Source: an uncultured Lachnospiraceae bacterium
GTDB taxonomy: Bacteria; Bacillota_A; Clostridia; Lachnospirales; Lachnospiraceae
Length of the DNA: 64,000 nucleotides
Reading direction: 5' to 3'
Assembly: GCA_910577835.1 (NCBI GenBank)
Contig: CAJTOU010000010.1
Span: 16,110-80,109 of the forward strand
A program made the translations under genes and the position numbers. The notes beneath the pieces are model-generated. The model saw only the letters and a program-made list of their open reading frames with translations, did not search any database and was not told the origin of the DNA. Positions 9,258-18,515 of this stretch are shown here, piece after piece (the first letter of the stretch is position 1; every line of letters begins with the position of its first letter).

Positions 9258-9845
9258 TTATGCCTCTGCCTCAGTTGTCTTTAAGGATTCCTGATATGCT
9301 TTGAATTTCTCCTGTACAGCCTTATATGTCTGCTGTGAAATATCCGGCAATGATTTTCCCCAGCTCTTTGTCGCCTGCTTAAAGCCTTTTTCAAATGCTG
9401 CCAGCATTTTCTCCATGCCCTTCTCATCTCCGCCTGACAAAGCCTTTGCCATCTCAAAGATTCTGTCGGAAGTCTGGTTTACGCCCCAGTAGCCATCTTC
9501 TGAAATAAGACCTTTCGCTTTTTCAGCAGCCGCTGCATCTACGGTAAATTTTCCGCTTGCAAGCATAGACCACATATCGTCTGAATTTTTCACTGCAAGG
9601 CCCTGCTTTTTAAACATATCCTGAACCATGCTCTTAAAACTGTCTACCTGCCTCTGACTGTCGGCTTTCAGCTTTGCTACCAAATCAGCTCTTTCCTTAT
9701 CGCTCATCTTTGAAGAATACACTACTTCCTTTGAGGAAGAACCCTGAGCTGCTGACTCTTTTGCGGATGAAGTCTGTGCTTTTGATGCTGTATCTGCATA
9801 TGCACTGTAATTGTCCGCATAAGATGTAACTCCATTTACACTCAT
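9258..9845 (-). CDS. Unrecognised soluble helical protein with low-complexity N-terminus
   Basis: 195 residues from ATG 9845, chosen because GAGGTG lies five bases before it; a longer reading from 9866 has no ribosome site. No signal peptide. Residues 1-45 are rich in Ser, Ala, Tyr and Gln (disordered); the remainder is predicted alpha-helical and carries SDKERADLVAKLKAD and EDGYWGVNQTSDRIFEMA. I do not recognise a named family. Its strong terminator and independent position suggest a separately expressed single gene. The Ser/Ala-rich head resembles secreted or surface-associated filament proteins of clostridia, but that is only an impression. Confidence 0.7.
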   Translation of the reverse strand: MSVNGVTSYADNYSAYADTASKAQTSSAKESAAQGSSSKEVVYSSKMSDKERADLVAKLKADSQRQVDSFKSMVQDMFKKQGLAVKNSDDMWSMLASGKFTVDAAAAEKAKGLISEDGYWGVNQTSDRIFEMAKALSGGDEKGMEKMLAAFEKGFKQATKSWGKSLPDISQQTYKAVQEKFKAYQESLKTTEAEA

Positions 9846-9904
9846 AATGACACCTCTTTCCCGCATCCATGCGATAATATGTAATCAATCGAAGATTAAC
9901 TGCT

Positions 9905-9965
9905 CCAATATGCGACCAGCCTTTGACTGATTACCCAATACGCAACCAGCCAAAAACCGATTGCA
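9905..9965. repeat. Two imperfect 30-bp direct repeats between GntR gene and downstream gene
   Basis: The word ccaata begins units at 9905 and 9935. They share CCAATAYGCRACCAGCC and a following gattR segment. They sit between the GntR-family gene and the start of the next gene, so they could be operator half sites; no symmetry was seen. Confidence 0.35.
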
Positions 9966-10015
9966 TAACACATCTCTGTGCTTATATATTATATCGGTCT
10001 GCTCTGTCAAATTAT

Positions 10016-10687
10016 TTACAGATTTTTATCCATATTTCCAAGAATTGTCTCTTCCTGCTTTTCTATATGAATCAAAATTGCTTTTTTGGCCCTGTCTACA
10101 TCCCGCTCCTGAATAGACTGAATAATCTCATCATGCTCAAGTATCAGATTTTTTCTGGTCTGACGGTCTTTGATATACTCCAGACGATATCGGTACATCT
10201 GTTCTCTTAAATTATAAAGTATCTGATTCAAACGCCGGTTTCCGGTGGAATTATAAATAATCTCATGAAACTGCACATCTGTTGTAGCGATTTCCGTCAC
10301 ACTGTTTTTATTGATATACAGCTTAAAGCATTTCAGGTTTTCCTTCAGTTTTATAAGGTCTTCCTCGGACCTGTTTTTACAGCTAAGTTCAATTGCCAGA
10401 CTTTCTAATACCTTTCTTACCTCCAGTACATCTACCAGGTCTTCCTTTGTGATTTTTGCGACCTCTGCGCTTCTGCGCGGCGTCATAACCACCAGTCCTT
10501 CCAGCTCCAGCTTTCGAATAGCTTCTCTAACCGGTGTGCGGCTTACTCCCAGTTTATTTGCCAGTTTTACTTCCATAAGATGCTCGCCGGGTTCGAGTTC
10601 ACCGGTAAGAATTGCCTCGCGCAATGTATGAAAGACGACCTCCCGAAGCGGAAGATACTCATTGGTATTTAAACTGATATCTTTCAT
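10016..10687 (-). CDS. GntR-family regulator, FadR/FCD subgroup
   Basis: 223 residues. N-terminal winged helix (about 10-75) with the typical GntR signature VSRTPVREAIRKLELEGLV, then an all-helical FCD ligand domain (about 85-210) with the metal-site pattern D-x3-H (VQFHEIIY) and a later conserved His (LEHDEIIQSI). Such proteins sense small carboxylates or sugars and repress nearby or distant operons. It overlaps the end of ispE by 29 bases, so the two are co-transcribed; the regulated target is unknown. Possible binding sites are the direct repeats at 9905-9965. Confidence 0.9.
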   Translation of the reverse strand: MKDISLNTNEYLPLREVVFHTLREAILTGELEPGEHLMEVKLANKLGVSRTPVREAIRKLELEGLVVMTPRRSAEVAKITKEDLVDVLEVRKVLESLAIELSCKNRSEEDLIKLKENLKCFKLYINKNSVTEIATTDVQFHEIIYNSTGNRRLNQILYNLREQMYRYRLEYIKDRQTRKNLILEHDEIIQSIQERDVDRAKKAILIHIEKQEETILGNMDKNL

Positions 10688-11582
10688 TGCTTAATCCTCC
10701 ATCTGTAATATACACCTGTCTGCATCTCTCATCAGCTTTTAATGAATCATAAGCCTGTTTCGCTGTATCCTTTTCATCAAATATGCCGAAAACAGTAGGA
10801 CCACTTCCGCTCATCATGGAATTTATAGCGCCAAGTGAAAGCATGGTCTGTTTTATCTCTTTTATTACTGGATACATTTTTTCTGTTACCTCTTCCAGCA
10901 CATTTCCCATCTTTTTTGTCATCGCATACAAATCATTTATCTGAATTCCCCGAATCAAACCGTCTATATCTGGATGCTGCTCTATTTTTTCCACATTCAG
11001 CTCCGAATATACCACTCTTGTAGACACATTTATGCCCGGCTTTGCAAGAATAATATAGCATGGTGGAATATCTCTTACAGGCGTAAGAATATCTCCAATA
11101 CCCTCTGCAAGAGCAGTTCCACCCATAATACAATACGGAACATCTGCTCCAAGCTTTACGCCTCTCTCCATCAGCTCCTTTTTTGACAGCCGCAGGCCAA
11201 ACATTCTGTTTAGCCCCTTCATAACGGCTGCCGCATCTGAACTTCCGCCTGCCATACCTGCTGCTACCGGAATTAATTTTTTTATTTTAATATGAATACT
11301 TTCCTGAATATCAAATTCGTCCATCAGCAATGCTGCCGCTTTGTAGGCCAGATTATTTTCATTGACTGGGAGATATCTCAAATTGGTTTCTATATCAATA
11401 TAACGTTTTCCGTCTGTACATAGTCCCAGTCGTTTAATATCTATCCCGTCATAAAGTCCTACCTGCTGCATAATCATTCTTACATTATGATATCCGTCTT
11501 CTCTTTTTCCTATTACATCAAGGCCCAGATTGATTTTTCCATGAGCCCTGACTCTTACAAAATCGTATCCCTTCTCTTCCAT
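10659..11582 (-). CDS. ispE: 4-diphosphocytidyl-2-C-methyl-D-erythritol kinase
   Basis: 307 residues, GHMP kinase fold. Phosphorylates CDP-methylerythritol in the non-mevalonate isoprenoid pathway. Visible motifs: AHGKINLGLDV (motif 1, residues 13-23), the ATP loop PVAAGMAGGSSDAAA (about 105-119) and MMSGSGPTVFGIF near residue 265. The C-terminus is about 15 residues longer than the usual end, running into the GntR gene. The start ATG at 11582 lies 23 bases after the PH-domain gene, suggesting PH-ispE-GntR transcription together. Confidence 0.95.
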   Translation of the reverse strand: MEEKGYDFVRVRAHGKINLGLDVIGKREDGYHNVRMIMQQVGLYDGIDIKRLGLCTDGKRYIDIETNLRYLPVNENNLAYKAAALLMDEFDIQESIHIKIKKLIPVAAGMAGGSSDAAAVMKGLNRMFGLRLSKKELMERGVKLGADVPYCIMGGTALAEGIGDILTPVRDIPPCYIILAKPGINVSTRVVYSELNVEKIEQHPDIDGLIRGIQINDLYAMTKKMGNVLEEVTEKMYPVIKEIKQTMLSLGAINSMMSGSGPTVFGIFDEKDTAKQAYDSLKADERCRQVYITDGGLSNERYQFKYQ

Positions 11583-11605
11583 AGCTTCCTCAGTTTTATG
11601 TTTAC

Positions 11606-11986
11606 TTATTCCATATCTTCGTTGTCATCCGACATATATTCACGACCGGCAACACGCTTCTTTATACGCTCTTCCTCTACCATGTCAGAAAGCATATTTT
11701 TTACAGCATCAGGATTTTTAATATTCTCAATATCCAATTGAGGAGTAGACCTGTCCGCAGACTCTATATGAATTGTACCTATTCCCCACATTCTCTGAAA
11801 CAGTGTTCTTTTTAGTGTAAAATCCATAATTCTGTACAGCCTGATTTCTTCCTCCTTAATATTCAGAAAACCGGTTCTGACAACTAATTTATCATCTGTC
11901 GCTGCATACTTTGTAAATGTCCACGGCAATCCGAATATAATCCGTTTTCTGTCGCTCCATCTATATGCCACTGTTACTTTCGCCAT
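11606..11986 (-). CDS. PH-like (bPH/DUF304) domain protein
   Basis: 126 residues, one small beta-barrel domain of the bacterial PH type: YAATDDKLVVRTGFLNIKEEE followed by the conserved IRLYRIMDFTLKRTLFQRMWGIGTI strand-helix signature. No membrane segment, unlike the YdbS/YdbT proteins with the same fold. The C-terminal 25 residues are acidic and probably disordered. The intergenic 11987-12072 holds three imperfect copies of a 17-bp A/T-rich word starting TCCTTA. Function unknown; the family is clear. Confidence 0.8.
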   Translation of the reverse strand: MAKVTVAYRWSDRKRIIFGLPWTFTKYAATDDKLVVRTGFLNIKEEEIRLYRIMDFTLKRTLFQRMWGIGTIHIESADRSTPQLDIENIKNPDAVKNMLSDMVEEERIKKRVAGREYMSDDNEDME

Positions 11987-12072
11987 GCAATCTCCTTACA
12001 TTATGAAAATCCTTATATTGTGAAATTCCTTATGATATAAACATTTCCTGCATCAAGAAATTTTATATTTCT

Positions 12073-13806
12073 TTACATCATGGAATTAATCATCTCAAGA
12101 ACCTTTTCTCCAAGCTCCGCCGATTTTTTATCTGCATCCTCAAGGCTGGTTCCCTTTACTCCATAATAGAATTTCACCTTTGGCTCTGTTCCTGATGGTC
12201 TTACACATAACCATGCATCATCATTCAAATCATAATACAGAACATTGGAAGATGGAAGACCAGTTGGTTTTACTTCTCCAGTGGCCATATCCTTAATGGT
12301 ATCCGCCTTATAATCTCTTGCAGAAAGCACCTGATAATCTCCTACCATCTTTGGTGTATTTGCTCTGAGATTTTCAAGAATTTCCTTAATCTTCTGAAGA
12401 CCTTCTATACCCTTCATTGTAATAGATTTTACATCATCCTTGTAATATCCATATCTGTCATACATTTCAATCATGGCATCCCAGAGTGTCATATTTTTTG
12501 ATTTATAATATGCAGCAGCCTCGCAAAGCGCCATAGTTGCAACTATGGCATCCTTATCTCTTGCATGAGTTCCCACAAGGCATCCATAGCTCTCCTCAAA
12601 GCCAAACAGATAAGTTCCCTTTCCTGTCTGCTCTGTTTTTAAAATCTGCTGTCCAATATATTTAAATCCTGTCAGACATTCAATAAGCTGTACATTGTAA
12701 TATTTCGCAATCGCATCTGCCATATTTGTAGATACGATTGTCTTTACAAATATACCATCCTCCGGTATACCAGATTTCTCCTTTATCTGGCTTAATTCAT
12801 ATTCTCCAATTAAACAGCCTGACATATTTCCTGTCAGTGTAATATATTCTCCGCTCTTTGTATCCTTTACATATACACCAAGCCTGTCTGCATCCGGGTC
12901 AGTTGCAAGAACCAAATCGGCATCCTTTTCTTTTGCAAGCTTTAATGCAAGTTCAAATGCCTCTTCTGCTTCAGGATTTGGATAGCTGACTGTCGGAAAT
13001 TCACCATCTGGAAGCTCCTGCTCCGGTACTACATAAACATTTTCAAATCCAATTTCTTTTAATACTCTTCTGGCTGGAATATTTCCTGTTCCATGAAGCG
13101 GTGTATATACAATTGTCAAATCCTTCTGATACTCTTTAATTAATTCAGGATTTTTCACCTGCTTCTTTAACTGTGCAATATATTTATCATCTACCTCTGC
13201 ACCAATGACTTCATATAAGCCGGCCTGTTTTGCAGCTTCCTTATCCATTGTCTTTACTGTGGCATAATCTGTAACTGCTTTTACCTCATCCATAATACCA
13301 GAATCATGTGGTGGTGTAATCTGTGCGCCGTCTTCCCAGTATACCTTATAACCATTGTATTCCGGCGGATTATGGCTTGCGGTAATATTAATGCCTGCGA
13401 TACAGTTTAACTCTCTCACTGCAAAGGAAAGCTCTGGTGTCGGTCTTAATGACTCAAATCTGTATGCCTTAATTCCGTTTGCTGCCAGACAAAGTGCTGC
13501 TTCATCTGCAAATTCCGGTGACATACGGCGTGAATCAAAAGCAATGGCAACACATTTCTTATCTGTGTTCTGTTTCAGTATATAATTGGCAAGTCCCTGA
13601 GTTGCCTTTCTTACTGTGTAAATATTCATACGGTTTACACCTGCGCCAATTACACCGCGAAGCCCTGCCGTACCAAACTCAAGCTCTGTATAAAATCTGT
13701 CCTCTATCTCCTTCTCATTGCCTTCAATTGCCTTCAGTTCCTCTTTGGTAGCCTCATCAAAATAAGGATTTGCCAGCCACTCTTTGTAAATCTCCATGTA
13801 ACTCAT
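12073..13806 (-). CDS. Phosphoglucomutase/phosphomannomutase family enzyme
   Basis: 577 residues, the size of Firmicute alpha-phosphoglucomutases (PgcA type). Interconverts hexose 1- and 6-phosphates, feeding glucose-1-phosphate to RfbA at the right end of this window. The phosphoserine loop is ITASHNPPEYNGYK; the metal loop is ATDPDADRLG; the sugar loop is GFEESYGC; the phosphate loop is VRPSGTEPK. ATG 13806 (MSYMEIY) follows GAAGG; an upstream Met at 13839 lies in the dispersed repeat and has no ribosome site. The gene starts directly after copy A of that repeat. Confidence 0.93.
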   Translation of the reverse strand: MSYMEIYKEWLANPYFDEATKEELKAIEGNEKEIEDRFYTELEFGTAGLRGVIGAGVNRMNIYTVRKATQGLANYILKQNTDKKCVAIAFDSRRMSPEFADEAALCLAANGIKAYRFESLRPTPELSFAVRELNCIAGINITASHNPPEYNGYKVYWEDGAQITPPHDSGIMDEVKAVTDYATVKTMDKEAAKQAGLYEVIGAEVDDKYIAQLKKQVKNPELIKEYQKDLTIVYTPLHGTGNIPARRVLKEIGFENVYVVPEQELPDGEFPTVSYPNPEAEEAFELALKLAKEKDADLVLATDPDADRLGVYVKDTKSGEYITLTGNMSGCLIGEYELSQIKEKSGIPEDGIFVKTIVSTNMADAIAKYYNVQLIECLTGFKYIGQQILKTEQTGKGTYLFGFEESYGCLVGTHARDKDAIVATMALCEAAAYYKSKNMTLWDAMIEMYDRYGYYKDDVKSITMKGIEGLQKIKEILENLRANTPKMVGDYQVLSARDYKADTIKDMATGEVKPTGLPSSNVLYYDLNDDAWLCVRPSGTEPKVKFYYGVKGTSLEDADKKSAELGEKVLEMINSMM

Positions 13807-13823
13807 TATAAATCTACCTTCTA

Positions 13824-13970
13824 CTAAAAACATATACAAAACATATATGCCAGATGATTCGGAACAATCTCACGATTTATTCTTCATCTAATAGTTTTTC
13901 CTTTCCTAAATTTTTTTGCTTTTTTATCATTATTTATTCTGCCCTTGGTTTTCGGGACTTGACCATTGAC
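13824..13970 (-). repeat. Dispersed 145-bp repeat, copy A, upstream of the phosphohexomutase
   Basis: Closely similar to 21240-21383, in the same orientation relative to the following gene. Shared blocks on the plus strand: ctaaaaacatatacaaaaca at one end, ccagatgatt, acaatctcacgattt, tttcctttcctaaattttt, cccttggttt and gggacttgaccattgac at the other. Copy A is followed (13971-14075) by extra sequence absent from B, so B may be a shorter version. Read on the minus strand, the ends give the peptide words VNGQVP and YMFCICF in both copies. Nothing else was identified in 13971-14195. Confidence 0.85.
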
Positions 13971-14195
13971 AAGCTGCGCCCGCAGACTGCTACGTCTTTG
14001 TTCTACCAGACTATTTCAACTGATAAGGGCTTTATTTCCGCAATTTTGCCTGCTGTAAAGTCAGCACAAACTATACCTTGGATTTTAGGTATCTTTAGAC
14101 ATATTTATCTACATTTTCATAATTTTATTTGCTCAAACATTCCTCCTTGATTTATGACTTTCTTAACCACCATTTTATGAAATGATGGGAATTAA

Positions 14196-15608
14196 CTATG
14201 AACCACTCTGCTCCAAATCGGGAAATTTGATATACACATCCTTTGCCGTAGAATCAAAGGTATAATTATATGCCGTAGTAATATAACCTTCTGCTCTTAT
14301 CACAAAAATATGACTTCCCACAACCTTTGGAAAAGTAGCAGGTGCTTTTCCTTTATAAACTCCATCCATATAAATTTCTGCATTTGCAGGACCAGTAACA
14401 ACAATATTATTATTTTCGGAAGCTCCTGTGCTTGTCTCCACGCCGTCTTCTCTTTTTTGAGTTCCACTGCCCGAAGTAGTTTCCGTTTCTTTAGAAGTGG
14501 TTTTCTCCTCGCCTGTTGAAGTTTCCTGCTGGCCTGTGGTAGTTTCTGTTTCCTTGGAAGTAGTTTCCTGCGTTTCTGCTGATTTTGACAAATCTATTGT
14601 TTTATTCATGTAAATGCTGCTGATAACGATTTCTTCCACATAATCTGTATATTTATCCGACGTAATCACAAGCTTGTGCTTTCCATAGGAAAGTGGAACC
14701 GGTTCTGTCACATCTACTGCATCGCCGTCAATAAACACATTATACTGTATTCCTGCAGGCTGAATGTTAAACTTGACATTTCCCTGCCGCTCGACTTCTC
14801 CCTGAAATCCAGCAAGGCTTACGCTTGTTTCATCGTTGCGTTTCACGGTTATCTCCATAGAACCGCCAACACCGTTTTTCGATGCGGTCAGAGTATAGGT
14901 TCCCTCCGGTGCGACAATAATCATATTTTCTGATATCACAGTCATAATTTTGGTCCCTACCTCTATCAGACCACCCAGAAGATTTGTTTCGCCGGTTATT
15001 TTAATATAGCCATGACCAACCTTCACATCAATGGAATAAATCTGTTTATCGATTCCCTTTACTACCAGTGAATCTACACTGTGAAGCTGATGAATATCTA
15101 TTTTTTTTCCGTTTGAAAGAACTACGAGATTGTCGTCATAAGAATATCTGTTGCTGCCAATACTGATAAGTTTGGCATCATAATCCACAGACCATTTGGT
15201 GACTGTCGTATTTTCCCATGCAGTATCAGCCTCCTTAATCGAAAGAAGCTTCTGCTTTCCGGATGTGAAATTTACTTCTGCAATTTCTCCCTGCTGCAAG
15301 TCCTGTATCAGCATTTCAGTGCCAAATCTGTTCTGTATACGGGTGCCGCCATTATAGTTCAATGTATATACATTGCTGTCTTTTACACTCTGCACCGTAA
15401 GCTGCGAGGTCTGTGTATCTATATCGGTCACCACTACAACATCTGTGGTTCCACTTCTTGTGTCCTCCACTTCTGTCGTTGTTTCCTGCTGTTCCTTGTA
15501 TAATCCTGCTGTTCCTCTCCTAGAACCGCCTGAGCGTTTTACACATCCCGAAAACAGCAGCAGGCAGCTTAGAAAAAGAAACAATACTCTATATTTTTTC
15601 TTAGACAT
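14196..15608 (-). CDS. PEGA-domain lipoprotein
   Basis: 470 residues. Signal peptide with lipobox LFSGC (Cys 22), so an exported lipoprotein. Residues 55-210 are beta-rich with Thr/Val repeats; about 215-340 contain PEGA-like strands (YTLTASKNGVGG, VFIDGDAVDVTEPVPLSYG); about 345-400 form a Thr/Ser/Glu-rich linker with three ETETT repeats; the end is a clear PEGA domain (AEIYMDGVYKGKAPATFPKV). PEGA domains are found in surface proteins and may bind wall glycan. Alone between the repeat region and the CotS-like gene. Confidence 0.82.
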   Translation of the reverse strand: MSKKKYRVLFLFLSCLLLFSGCVKRSGGSRRGTAGLYKEQQETTTEVEDTRSGTTDVVVVTDIDTQTSQLTVQSVKDSNVYTLNYNGGTRIQNRFGTEMLIQDLQQGEIAEVNFTSGKQKLLSIKEADTAWENTTVTKWSVDYDAKLISIGSNRYSYDDNLVVLSNGKKIDIHQLHSVDSLVVKGIDKQIYSIDVKVGHGYIKITGETNLLGGLIEVGTKIMTVISENMIIVAPEGTYTLTASKNGVGGSMEITVKRNDETSVSLAGFQGEVERQGNVKFNIQPAGIQYNVFIDGDAVDVTEPVPLSYGKHKLVITSDKYTDYVEEIVISSIYMNKTIDLSKSAETQETTSKETETTTGQQETSTGEEKTTSKETETTSGSGTQKREDGVETSTGASENNNIVVTGPANAEIYMDGVYKGKAPATFPKVVGSHIFVIRAEGYITTAYNYTFDSTAKDVYIKFPDLEQSGS

Positions 15609-15710
15609 TTGACATCCTCTTATGCATATCTGATATGGGTTTTATATACCAAATAAAAATTTCATATATCAATTGTATACCAAACAACAAAAAAATACAA
15701 GAGCAAAATT

Positions 15711-16706
15711 TTAAAACAGATTTTTTGAAGCAACAAATTTACTTTTATTTTTCTGCTGTATATATACCTTCTGCATTTTATCCTTCATCTGGTCCGGAAG
15801 ATATGCCTTGTTTCCGTTATAATAATGGTTTAAAACCTTCCAGAATTTTTCAGGATAACCCAAAAGAATTTTTAAAATTTTCCTATCCTGTTCAGATAAA
15901 GTTCTTGTTTTATCATAGCTTTCCAAAAGCTCCAGTCCAAGCGTCTGATTCCAGTCGTGCTTTTCCATTACCTTGCGGAGAAAGAAATAAAGGTCGCGAA
16001 TTAACATTCCTCTGCCGCTGTGTTCAAAGTTAATGACTGCCATGTTGTTTTCCTGACAATGTATAATATTATGGTAACTGTAATTTCCATGACAAATGGA
16101 ATGAGAAGAAACGGCCTGCCTGTGTGCTTCCTCGCAGCCAGAGGCAAAAAGCTGATGCTCCGCATTCTGTGCCAGCTCATAAAACTGGTTGAAATGTGCC
16201 AGCACATCATATTCAAAGTCTGTCTTTCTGGTTTTTCCCCTGATATAACTGCGTATTCTTTTCAGTTCTGTATTGTGCTTTCTGATTTCTTCCAGACTGC
16301 CGGACAGTTCAGGGATATACTCTGTATTGCCAAGCTTTGCATCACTGGTGATATTATGAAGTCTGGCAAGGGTTTCTACCGCCTGTATTAAATCATGTTT
16401 ATTTCTGACATCACATTCGCTGCCGTTAAAATGTTTTGTAAGAACATATTTCGTACCTGCTGTGTCTGCTGAAAATAAAACATCTTCTTTGTTTTTTATA
16501 ATAGAATTTACATTCAAAAATCCACAGTCCGAAATATAGTTTAACAGTTCATCTTCATAAATGAGGCGGCTTAATGTCCCCTTATATTCGAAAAAACGGA
16601 AAAAACCCTTATCTGTATCTATTATCAGAGCACCGCGGCCTTTTAGTATCTTTTTTACTTCTATATCGTATTGTTCTAGTACATAGACACTTTTGTCATT
16701 CAACAA
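15711..16706 (-). CDS. CotS/YutH-type kinase-fold protein, catalytic Asp replaced by Asn
   Basis: 331 residues from TTG 16706, which has GGAGG seven bases upstream; the GTG at 16712 is too close to that site. Aminoglycoside-phosphotransferase fold typical of spore-coat CotS proteins: N-terminal lobe with VLTKHF, C-terminal lobe with HGNYSYHNII and INFEHSG, then RDLYFFLRKVMEK. In active kinases these motifs read HGD...N and DFE; here both Asp residues are Asn, suggesting a structural role in the coat or a changed mechanism. About 100 bp separate it from the PEGA gene. Confidence 0.78.
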   Translation of the reverse strand: MLNDKSVYVLEQYDIEVKKILKGRGALIIDTDKGFFRFFEYKGTLSRLIYEDELLNYISDCGFLNVNSIIKNKEDVLFSADTAGTKYVLTKHFNGSECDVRNKHDLIQAVETLARLHNITSDAKLGNTEYIPELSGSLEEIRKHNTELKRIRSYIRGKTRKTDFEYDVLAHFNQFYELAQNAEHQLFASGCEEAHRQAVSSHSICHGNYSYHNIIHCQENNMAVINFEHSGRGMLIRDLYFFLRKVMEKHDWNQTLGLELLESYDKTRTLSEQDRKILKILLGYPEKFWKVLNHYYNGNKAYLPDQMKDKMQKVYIQQKNKSKFVASKNLF

Positions 16707-16880
16707 AATCACTCCTCCATTTATTTCGTTTCACAGGAAACTACACTGCAAATTTCCCATGACGCTGCCATAGAAGGCGGCTATTTTTGTTTCGATATGC
16801 TATTCTATGAAATGAATGAGTGATTTATGCGAATAAAGTGTTTTTGACAATGCAATAAATATTTGCCATGGTTCAAGCCA

Positions 16881-17258
16881 CTATTTATAAAAATGATAGA
16901 CTTCATCCTTTTCGGGATTACGATACTCATGTTTTTCGTAATATCCGATTAATACACCGGAAGAATCCCTAAGCGCAACCATGTAAACATCTTTGTTTTC
17001 TTTTTCGTTATGGAAAGTGTAGATAATATTGTGAGATACGCTTTCCTGAAACCATGCAAGAACTTTTTCTATCATGGCACAGGAGCTTTGATTATGACAG
17101 GACAAAAGACTTTTTCCTATTAGGGAAGCACCACCGCTCTTTGAATACCTTGAAACAGCGGCAGGATTCATATAAATAATTTCATGAGTGAGGCTGCAGA
17201 TGACAACAGCGCTGGTGTCTTGGTCAATAATGCTTTGGAAATACGGGGATAAATTCAT
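16881..17258 (-). CDS. Single PAS-domain protein
   Basis: 125 residues, almost entirely one PAS domain: VVICSLTHEIIYMNPAAVSRYS, the helix LIGKSLLSC, and the late strands VYMVALRDSSGVLIGYYEKHEY. No transmembrane segment or output domain is attached, so it would act as a free sensor or a ligand-binding subunit. Four Cys residues lie in the core (SCHNQSSC). ATG 17258 follows AAAGGAG. It has its own extended -10 promoter at 17301-17330. Its partner is not visible nearby. Confidence 0.82.
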   Translation of the reverse strand: MNLSPYFQSIIDQDTSAVVICSLTHEIIYMNPAAVSRYSKSGGASLIGKSLLSCHNQSSCAMIEKVLAWFQESVSHNIIYTFHNEKENKDVYMVALRDSSGVLIGYYEKHEYRNPEKDEVYHFYK

Positions 17259-17300
17259 AAGAAAAACTCCTTTCTTTATTTGTTTGAATTTTTGTAAAAG

Positions 17301-17330
17301 ATTATACCATATCTAGATGCTGAAAATCAA
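17301..17330 (-). promoter_or_regulatory. Predicted promoter of the PAS gene
   Basis: Minus strand TTGATT (17325-17330), 18-bp spacer, TATAAT (17301-17306) preceded by TGG, an extended -10. Confidence 0.65.
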
Positions 17331-17429
17331 TTTCATTTTAGATTTCACAATAATTATTCGCAAAGGTCAGGAGAATCAGGACCCTTATCAATAAACAACA
17401 TCTGTATTTTCAGCAAAAATATATAAAAT

Positions 17430-18083
17430 TTATTTCTTCAATATCAGTTCTAAAGGTTTTTTCAATATATGGGAGAAGAATTTTACGGCTGCTCCTGTAA
17501 ATACCGCACTTATTATGGTACCTTCTCTCGTGCCCACTATTTTGCCATGAAAAAACAGAAGTGACAGCAAAACAGAGACTATGACGCACAGGATGTCAAA
17601 GCCTATTTTAATACTTCCAAAATCTTTGTCTGTCTTGTCTGAAAGCACTTTTACAAATGCTTCTCCTGAATTCATAATTACGTTTGCCGTAACAGACAGG
17701 GAAACTCCAAGTCCCAGAACCATGATTCCGCATATAACCAGAATCATGCGAAAAATGTAATTGTCTGCAGGAAGAATAGATACACACCACATACCAAAAT
17801 CAGTAAAATATCCAAATAAAAAAGAGAGCGGTATCTGAAGAAGCTGTATCATTTGAAATTTTTTTCCAAGCATTAGAATTTGTCCCAATATCAAAATACA
17901 GTTCCATATAATCAGCCATGTTCCAAGCGAAAGATTTATGTATTTTATGCTCAGTACATTAGCAACAGATGATATTGGTGAAACGCCCAGCTCTCCGCGC
18001 TTTGTTATGGCTACACCCATGGCAGCGACAAACAGGCTGATGATAAACAGAATATATCTCTTTGCAAGTTCTTTTTTGCTCAT
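17430..18083 (-). CDS. YczE/YitT-type integral membrane protein
   Basis: 217 residues with about five hydrophobic helices (for example YILFIISLFVAAMGVAI, WLIIWNCILILGQILML, MILVICGIMVLGLGVSL, FDILCVIVSVLLSLLFF). The pattern GELGVSPISSVANVLS near the first helix and the GTREGTIISAVFTG segment near the end are typical of the YczE/YyaS/YitT membrane family. Transport or export role is unknown. It starts two bases after the MarR stop codon, so it is translated with that regulator and probably controlled by it. Confidence 0.85.
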   Translation of the reverse strand: MSKKELAKRYILFIISLFVAAMGVAITKRGELGVSPISSVANVLSIKYINLSLGTWLIIWNCILILGQILMLGKKFQMIQLLQIPLSFLFGYFTDFGMWCVSILPADNYIFRMILVICGIMVLGLGVSLSVTANVIMNSGEAFVKVLSDKTDKDFGSIKIGFDILCVIVSVLLSLLFFHGKIVGTREGTIISAVFTGAAVKFFSHILKKPLELILKK

Positions 18084-18085
18084 TT

Positions 18086-18502
18086 CTATGCCTCCAGATT
18101 TTTATGTATTTTTGTTAAATATGTGAGTATATTCTCAATTTCTTCTTCTGTAAATCCTGATAACGCCTTTTTCTCAATTTGAGAAAAATGTTCTGTTACC
18201 TGTTCACAAATTGCTTTTCCTTTATCGGTCATATATATGTATAGATTTCTGCGGTTATTTTCGTTTGTCTCACGTGTAATAAGCCCGCTTTTTTCCATGC
18301 CTGTCAGAATTGTAGACAGGGAGGCCGGTTCGATATGGCAGCCTTTGGCGATGTCTTTCTGAACCGCTCCGTCATGGTCCTTCAAAAAATCCAGAACCTT
18401 TGGCTGTCCCAGACTCAGCCCTGAATCTCTGATATTGGCAAAAAGGATTTTCTGCAACAGGGCATGGTCTGCCATAAGCAAATAATGTAAAGTATCATTC
18501 AT
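18086..18502 (-). CDS. MarR-family repressor of the YczE operon
   Basis: 138 residues from ATG 18502, which has AAGGAG seven bases upstream; a longer reading to 18574 crosses the promoter and is rejected. Winged-helix core with QPKVLDFLKDHDGAVQKDIAK, recognition helix EPASLSTILTGMEKSGLI and wing RETNENNRRNLYIYMTDKG. An 11-bp perfect inverted repeat overlaps its promoter (18516-18550), the usual layout for self-repression. The downstream membrane protein is the likely target, perhaps an efflux function released by a ligand. Confidence 0.93.
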   Translation of the reverse strand: MNDTLHYLLMADHALLQKILFANIRDSGLSLGQPKVLDFLKDHDGAVQKDIAKGCHIEPASLSTILTGMEKSGLITRETNENNRRNLYIYMTDKGKAICEQVTEHFSQIEKKALSGFTEEEIENILTYLTKIHKNLEA

Positions 18503-18515
18503 ATCTTCACTCCTT

